Source: a bacterium (GTDB lineage: Bacteria > Patescibacteriota > Minisyncoccia > Moranbacterales > UBA2206). Taken from it: a stretch of DNA of 10,137 nucleotides. The notes under the pieces are model-generated. The model was given only the letters and a program-made list of their open reading frames with translations, ran no database searches and was not told the DNA's origin. The position numbers were made by a program, and so were the translations under genes. The DNA lies in contig JAJYBE010000030.1 of the NCBI GenBank assembly GCA_021779205.1, positions 1 to 10,137 on the forward strand, written 5' to 3'. Below are positions 7,046-10,137 of this stretch, in pieces; position 1 is the stretch's first letter; the number at the start of each line of letters is the position of its first letter.

Positions 7046-8572
7046 TTACTCTGTTTTAAAACGATATTGGATAGCTTCTGCGATATGTTCCGGCTTAATT
7101 TGCAAAGATTGCTCCAAATCAGCAATTGTCCGAGCAACTTTGATTATTCTAAAATAAGAACGAGTACTAAGATAAAATTTGGAAAGAGCGACTTTCATAA
7201 GCTCCGATCCGGCATTGTCCAGCCAACAATGTTGTTTTATTTGTTCATTTTCCATCTCGCTATTGGTAATAATATTCGCATTCAAAAAACGTTCTGTTTG
7301 AATTTGGCGTGCTTTTTCTACGCGATTCCTGATAGCTTCCGAATCTTCCGGTTGAACATCTTCTGAAAGTTTTTCAAATTTTAAACGCGGAACTTCAATA
7401 TGCAAATCTATGCGATCGAGAATTGGTCCGGAAATTTTAGCCTGATATCGAATAATACTTGCAGGACTGCAAGAACAAATCTTTTCCGGATCGGTGGCAT
7501 TTCCGCACGGACAAGGATTCATAGCGGCAACAAGTGTGAATCTCGCTGGAAATTCCAATGTTCCACGCGCTCGAGAAATAGTAATTTGTCCGTTTTCCAA
7601 TGGTTGCCTCAAATTTTCAAGCACTGCACGAGAAAATTCGGAAAATTCATCCAAAAATAGAATTCCCCGATGCGCCAAGCTTATTTCTCCAGGTTTTGGA
7701 ATTGTGCCACCGCCAACTAAAGATGCCGCACTGGCGCTATGATGGGGAGCGCGAAACGGTCTCTTGGTAATAATCCCGGCATCTTTTGCAAGATAACCAG
7801 CAACGGAAAATATTTTTGTGACTTCCAATGCCTCTGTTATGCTCAGCCGGGGTAATATTGATGGCATTGCTTTGGCCAATAATGTTTTTCCCGATCCGGG
7901 AGGACCGCTAAGCAAAATATTATGCCCACCAGCCGCAGCAATTTCCATTGCTCGCTTGGCATGCTCTTGCCCTTTGATAAATTTCATATCAAATGAGCTA
8001 TTTTCTTTTTCAAAAATTTTTTTTAAATCAATCGGTGAAACATAATCGAGCTCAATTCTATTTTCCAAATAATCAACTAATTCTTTTAGCGTGGAAACGG
8101 CAATGATTTTTATCTCTGAAATAACAGAAGCCTCCAAGGCGTTTTCTCTCGGAACGAAAAGTGTATCGATATTTTTTTCCTTCGCTAAAAGAGCAATCGA
8201 CAAAACCCCTTTAACGGGACGAATTCTTCCATCAAGCGAAAGTTCACCTAAAAATAATTTATTCGCGTAATCAAATTTTAATTGATTGGTTGCCAAAAGA
8301 AATCCAAGTGCGATAGGTAAATCATAAAGCGGTCCGACCTTTGGCAAATCAGCCGGAGCCAAATTAACCGTAATACGACCGGAACGATGCGGAGGAATAT
8401 ATCCACTATTTTTTACTGCCGATCCAACCCTATCTTGAGCTTCTTTGATAGCGGTATCCGGCAAGCCAACAATAGTAAAATGGTGCATTCCGGCAGAAAC
8501 CGTGTCCACCTCCACCTCAATTAATTCACTTTTCAATCCGATAACGGCGGCAGAAATAACTTTTGATGACAT
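7046..8572 (-). CDS. comM: YifB/ComM Mg-chelatase-like AAA+ ATPase
   Basis: Encodes 508 aa, full length. The order is an N-terminal ChlI-type domain (1 to about 170, with GLPDTAIKEA and the NLAPADLPKVG stretch), a central AAA+ domain, and the C-terminal Mg-chelatase-type helical domain (about 410-508). Walker A is GPPGSGKT (223-230), Walker B ILFLDEF (304-310), followed by NPCPCG. Four cysteines (C354, C356, C366, C368) form the cluster usual in this family, and GPILDRIDL (382-390) is the arginine-bearing motif. ComM is a hexameric helicase that extends branch migration of incoming single-stranded DNA during natural transformation. That makes DNA uptake and recombination the likely role here, although no competence pilus genes are visible. 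It starts four bases after the lspA stop with no Shine-Dalgarno sequence. Confidence 0.95.
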   Translation of the reverse strand: MSSKVISAAVIGLKSELIEVEVDTVSAGMHHFTIVGLPDTAIKEAQDRVGSAVKNSGYIPPHRSGRITVNLAPADLPKVGPLYDLPIALGFLLATNQLKFDYANKLFLGELSLDGRIRPVKGVLSIALLAKEKNIDTLFVPRENALEASVISEIKIIAVSTLKELVDYLENRIELDYVSPIDLKKIFEKENSSFDMKFIKGQEHAKRAMEIAAAGGHNILLSGPPGSGKTLLAKAMPSILPRLSITEALEVTKIFSVAGYLAKDAGIITKRPFRAPHHSASAASLVGGGTIPKPGEISLAHRGILFLDEFSEFSRAVLENLRQPLENGQITISRARGTLEFPARFTLVAAMNPCPCGNATDPEKICSCSPASIIRYQAKISGPILDRIDLHIEVPRLKFEKLSEDVQPEDSEAIRNRVEKARQIQTERFLNANIITNSEMENEQIKQHCWLDNAGSELMKVALSKFYLSTRSYFRIIKVARTIADLEQSLQIKPEHIAEAIQYRFKTE

Positions 8573-8576
8573 ATTT

Positions 8577-8993
8577 TTATTTTTTAAGATTGATTTGAAT
8601 AGCCAAAATCAGCGCCCCTAAGAAAATAAAGCTATCGGCAAAATTAAACACTGGCCAAAATTTAAAATCAATGAAATCAACCACGCAACCAAAGTGAAAT
8701 CGATCAATCAAATTAGAAAACGCTCCCGCCAATATTAACAATATGGCATATGCATATATTAGCTGCTTCTTAAACAATAAATAAATCAATCCGCTTATAA
8801 CAAAAAACCAACAAAAATAAAAAACAATTGCTGAAACTTTAATGCCGAAAGAAATGCCTGAATTGCAAATAAAGAATAATTTTTGTGAACGAACGATGTA
8901 TTTGCTTAGTTGATCAATAAAAATCAAACCGAATAAAAAAAAAGAAGAAGATAGGATAAGATTATATTTTTTTGCTCGCAAAAAAGCTAACAT
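8577..8993 (-). CDS. lspA: Lipoprotein signal peptidase (signal peptidase II)
   Basis: Encodes 138 aa, slightly short for LspA (commonly about 150-170) but with all core motifs and four hydrophobic helices (about 11-27, 53-74, 78-95, 118-134). It is the membrane aspartyl protease that cleaves prolipoprotein signal peptides after the cysteine is lipidated. Conserved motifs are DQLSK (27-31), NSGISFGI (44-51), SNLIDR (93-98), VVDFIDF (104-110) and FNFADSFI (116-123). D106 and D120 are the likely catalytic pair. The family motif GNxxDR reads SNLIDR here, a Gly-to-Ser change. The ATG overlaps the last codons of the DksA-like gene by seven bases, suggesting translational coupling. The secreted proteins in this window carry ordinary signal peptides without a lipobox, so its substrates lie elsewhere. 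Confidence 0.93.
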   Translation of the reverse strand: MLAFLRAKKYNLILSSSFFLFGLIFIDQLSKYIVRSQKLFFICNSGISFGIKVSAIVFYFCWFFVISGLIYLLFKKQLIYAYAILLILAGAFSNLIDRFHFGCVVDFIDFKFWPVFNFADSFIFLGALILAIQINLKK

Positions 8994-9334
8994 TTAATAC
9001 AAGTTTTAGCGCTCGGATTGGCTCTTAGGCGATCGATCTCAATTTCTTTTTGGCAATTTTCGCAAAATCCATAAGTACCGTTTTCCATTCGATCCAAAGC
9101 CGAGATAACATCTTGCAATTTTTTTTCCAATGCCATTTCCACAGGAAGATTTTCCACATATTCCTCAACTTCTGTCGTATTATCCTCGCGATCCGTACCA
9201 ATTTCTTCAAAACTAGTTTCGTAGTCACCTCTTTCCTTGTTGATTGGCCTGGAAATTCGTTCCAAACTTTTTTCCAACTCCGCTTTTTCATTCAATAAAA
9301 GCGATTTAAATTCAATTAAAAATTTTTTGTCCAT
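8987..9334 (-). CDS. DksA/TraR-family zinc-finger protein
   Basis: I use the ATG at 9334 (115 aa). A longer frame from 9397 begins inside the -35 box of the promoter described here and adds 21 residues unlike the family. Residues 1-35 and 62-85 form the coiled-coil typical of DksA-like regulators, joined by an acidic linker (37-60). The C-terminus is a C-x2-C-x17-C-x2-C zinc finger (C91, C94, C112, C115), and the protein ends exactly on the last cysteine. The preceding NGTYGFCENC is the classic signature. DksA-type proteins enter the secondary channel of RNA polymerase and alter initiation; shorter family members can act differently, so the target is unproven. As first gene of the operon it is followed by lspA, whose start overlaps its stop. 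Confidence 0.88.
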   Translation of the reverse strand: MDKKFLIEFKSLLLNEKAELEKSLERISRPINKERGDYETSFEEIGTDREDNTTEVEEYVENLPVEMALEKKLQDVISALDRMENGTYGFCENCQKEIEIDRLRANPSAKTCIKC

Positions 9335-9367
9335 ATGTGTTAATTTAAAGATTATATTGACAATTTT

Positions 9368-9396
9368 AGTATAACAAATAAGCTTTTTGCTGTCCA
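9368..9396 (-). promoter_or_regulatory. Promoter of the dksA-like/lspA/comM/rsmA operon
   Basis: On the minus strand: -35 TGGACA (9396-9391), an exact 17-base spacer, and -10 TATACT (9373-9368) preceded by TGT (extended -10). The predicted start near 9361 gives a 27-base leader without a Shine-Dalgarno sequence. A second TATAAT at 9356-9351 could serve as an alternative -10 closer to the ATG. This promoter lies in the 97-base gap after yraN and decides the start of the DksA-like gene. Confidence 0.65.
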
Positions 9397-9431
9397 TCCG
9401 CCTTTTATTTTTAATTCCATCTTTTTCAGCA

Positions 9432-9824
9432 TCAAATAGACTTAATATGTTTTACTTTGGCGGTTTTTGTCTGCCAATCAACCCAAACAGCAATAACATC
9501 AAAACGATAATTTCGATTCAGTAGTTTATTTTGTTGCAAATAAAAATAGGCGATTCGTTCCAATTTGCGCATTTTTTGATAATTAACATTTTCTTCAGGC
9601 AAAGTATTTCCGTATTTTTTAAATTCTCGCGCTTTCACTTCAACAAAAATTAATTCATTTTTTTCTTTATCTTTAGCAATAATATCAATTTCTCCCAATT
9701 TTATTCCACTGGCATTGGTGTAGTTCCTCTCAATTATTTGATAACCTTTCTTTTTTAAGTAATTTGTGGCAATAGTCTCTCCCAAATCTCCCAGTTGTTT
9801 TTTTGGCGTAAGTTTAAGTATCAT
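9432..9824 (-). CDS. yraN: YraN family (UPF0102) endonuclease-fold protein
   Basis: Encodes 130 aa, usual for the family. The restriction-endonuclease-like core is visible: GDLGETIA with E16 in the first helix, GEIDIIA (E45, D47) and FVEVKARE (E62, K64), i.e. the E-D-(E)xK type active site, then YRFDVIAV (106-113). YraN proteins are widespread; their cellular role is not settled, though the fold points to DNA cleavage or Holliday-junction-type processing. The ATG at 9824 coincides with the predicted +1 of the promoter just upstream, so no longer form is expected. A 97-base gap with a separate promoter divides it from the DksA-like gene. It ends with TGA, evidence that UGA is a stop in this genome. 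Confidence 0.93.
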   Translation of the reverse strand: MILKLTPKKQLGDLGETIATNYLKKKGYQIIERNYTNASGIKLGEIDIIAKDKEKNELIFVEVKAREFKKYGNTLPEENVNYQKMRKLERIAYFYLQQNKLLNRNYRFDVIAVWVDWQTKTAKVKHIKSI

Positions 9825-9830
9825 AATCCG

Positions 9831-9839
9831 AGTATATCA
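9831..9839 (-). promoter_or_regulatory. Extended -10 element giving a leaderless yraN transcript
   Basis: On the minus strand TGA followed by TATACT (-10 at 9836-9831). The usual -10 to +1 spacing puts the transcription start on the A of the yraN ATG at 9824. No good -35 is present: the hexamer 17 bases upstream is TTTTAT and lies in the T-tract of the neighbouring terminator-like hairpin. Activity would depend on the extended -10. Confidence 0.5.
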
Positions 9840-9850
9840 AATTTTTTAGG

Positions 9851-9878
9851 AAAATAAAAAACACCCTTTCTTTGGTGC
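9851..9878 (-). terminator. Rho-independent terminator-like hairpin
   Basis: On the minus strand GCACC (9878-9874), an eight-base loop, and GGTGT (9865-9861), followed at once by a T-rich tail TTTTTATTTT (9860-9851). The stem is short (four Watson-Crick pairs plus one G-T), but the T-tract is strong. It would end a transcript entering from the right, such as the structured element or the gene at the window edge, just before the yraN promoter. Confidence 0.45.
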
Positions 9879-10050
9879 CTCTGGTTTTCCTTAAAACTAA
9901 ACGGTTTGGAAACCAGGGCGTTCAACGCCCAATAAATAAAAAATTTGGCTGGAACGCCCCAGTGTTTGTCATGTATTAACATGCTATGCGGAAACATTCT
10001 AGCCGGGTGAGTGGCATCAATGTTATAACAAACATGTATTTTATATACAT
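9874..10050. other. Non-coding stretch rich in inverted repeats, candidate structured RNA or repeat element
   Basis: No gene is recognised here. Local GC is clearly raised (18 of 30 bases at 9901-9930, 8 of 10 at 9951-9960) against AT-rich surroundings. Plus-strand coordinates of complementary arms: CTGGTTTTCC 9881-9890 with GGAAACCAG 9908-9916 (nine pairs, one bulge); GGGCG 9916-9920 with CGCCC 9926-9930; CTGG 9949-9952 with CCAG 9959-9962; GTGTTT 9962-9967 with AAACAT 9992-9997, enclosing CATGT 9970-9974 with ACATG 9979-9983; ATGTAT 10034-10039 with ATACAT 10045-10050. Alternative pairings also exist: GGCT 9947-9950 with AGCC 10001-10004; AACAT 9978-9982 with ATGTT 10020-10024. The strand is undecided; a terminator on the leftward side favours minus. 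It does not match RNase P RNA, tmRNA, SRP RNA, tRNA or a riboswitch that I know. Confidence 0.4.
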
Positions 10051-10060
10051 AACTTTTGTT

Positions 10061-10137
10061 TTATTTCCATCCTGACTCTGGAAATTTTGTTTTACCATTC
10101 TCTGGTGATTTTTCACCTTTGAATTTGAAAGAACTAT
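10061..10137 (-). CDS. Possible C-terminal end of a gene entering from the right
   Basis: A minus-strand frame open from the right edge ends at TAA (10063-10061) after 24 complete codons. The tail is hydrophilic and Lys/Glu/Gly-rich (for example FKFKGEKSPENGK), which looks like a protein C-terminus, but the stretch is too short to name or to prove coding. Two small hairpins fall in it (GGTGA 10104-10108 with TCACC 10113-10117; ATTTCC 10063-10068 with GGAAAT 10080-10085), so it could equally be part of the neighbouring structured region. Confidence 0.3.
   Translation of the reverse strand, partial: SSFKFKGEKSPENGKTKFPESGWK

Noticed and set aside
7030..7137. Longer start for the DUF348-G5-RlpA-like gene at 7137
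   Set aside because: It would overlap comM by 92 bases and bury the membrane anchor behind 36 extra residues; the ATG at 7029 begins a normal signal-anchor.
9335..9397. Longer start for the DksA-like gene at 9397
   Set aside because: This ATG is part of the -35 hexamer of the likely promoter, and the extra residues do not fit the family.
9432..9434. UGA recoded as glycine (genetic code 25)
   Set aside because: yraN has its expected family length when TGA is read as stop, and no real gene in the window contains an in-frame TGA.
9821..9997. Minus-strand 58-codon frame starting with ATG at 9997 and ending in TGA that overlaps the yraN ATG
   Set aside because: The ATGA overlap is tempting, but the frame runs through the inverted repeats, the terminator-like hairpin and the yraN promoter, has no ribosome site, and its product resembles no family I know. 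Synonymous-change analysis in relatives could rescue it.
9881..10050. tRNA, tmRNA, RNase P RNA or SRP RNA in the right-edge structured region
   Set aside because: No GGTTCGA-type T-loop, no tmRNA ends, no RNase P P4 signatures and no SRP domain IV loop were found on either strand.
10034..10062. Plus-strand terminator made of ATGTAT/ATACAT followed by a T-rich run
   Set aside because: The stem is entirely weak (mostly A-T) and no plus-strand gene ends before it; the T-run is also interrupted.

Overview
The window looks like a piece of an AT-rich genome from the Candidate Phyla Radiation (Patescibacteria), most likely a Parcubacteria-like lineage. The signs are compact gene packing, short or overlapping junctions, almost no Shine-Dalgarno sequences, promoters whose -10 box sits against the start codon, and a cluster of secreted and membrane proteins of a kind I associate with patescibacterial type IV secretion-like loci. 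UGA acts as a stop here, so there is no sign of the UGA=Gly code of SR1/Gracilibacteria. The lineage call is an inference from gene style, not from a marker gene.

Left third (1-3530, minus strand): one three-gene operon read right to left. It encodes two signal-peptide proteins (296 and 368 aa) and then a large polytopic VirB6/TrbL-like membrane protein that runs off the left edge. Gaps are 5 and 12 bases, and one strong promoter with an extended -10 lies directly before the first gene. I infer an envelope-spanning secretion or pilus-type apparatus; no ATPase is visible in the window.

Middle (3624-5258, plus strand): a divergent gene with its own promoter encodes a 544-aa membrane protein. 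It has an uncharacterised multi-helix N-terminal half and a clear UbiA-type prenyltransferase C-terminal half. Its 3' end overlaps by 15 bases the convergent rsmA.

Right half (5244-9334, minus strand): a tightly packed housekeeping operon, in transcription order a DksA/TraR-type zinc-finger protein, lspA, comM, a DUF348-G5-RlpA-like cell-wall protein, and rsmA (ksgA). The last pair recalls the yabE-ksgA neighbourhood of Firmicutes. Upstream lies yraN (9432-9824), with a promoter predicting a leaderless mRNA.

Right edge (9840-10137): no convincing complete gene. It holds a terminator-like hairpin reading leftward, then about 150 bases with locally raised GC and many inverted repeats (a candidate structured RNA or repeat element on an undetermined strand), and possibly the last 24 codons of a minus-strand gene entering from the right. 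No tRNA, rRNA, CRISPR array, insertion sequence or attachment site was recognised.
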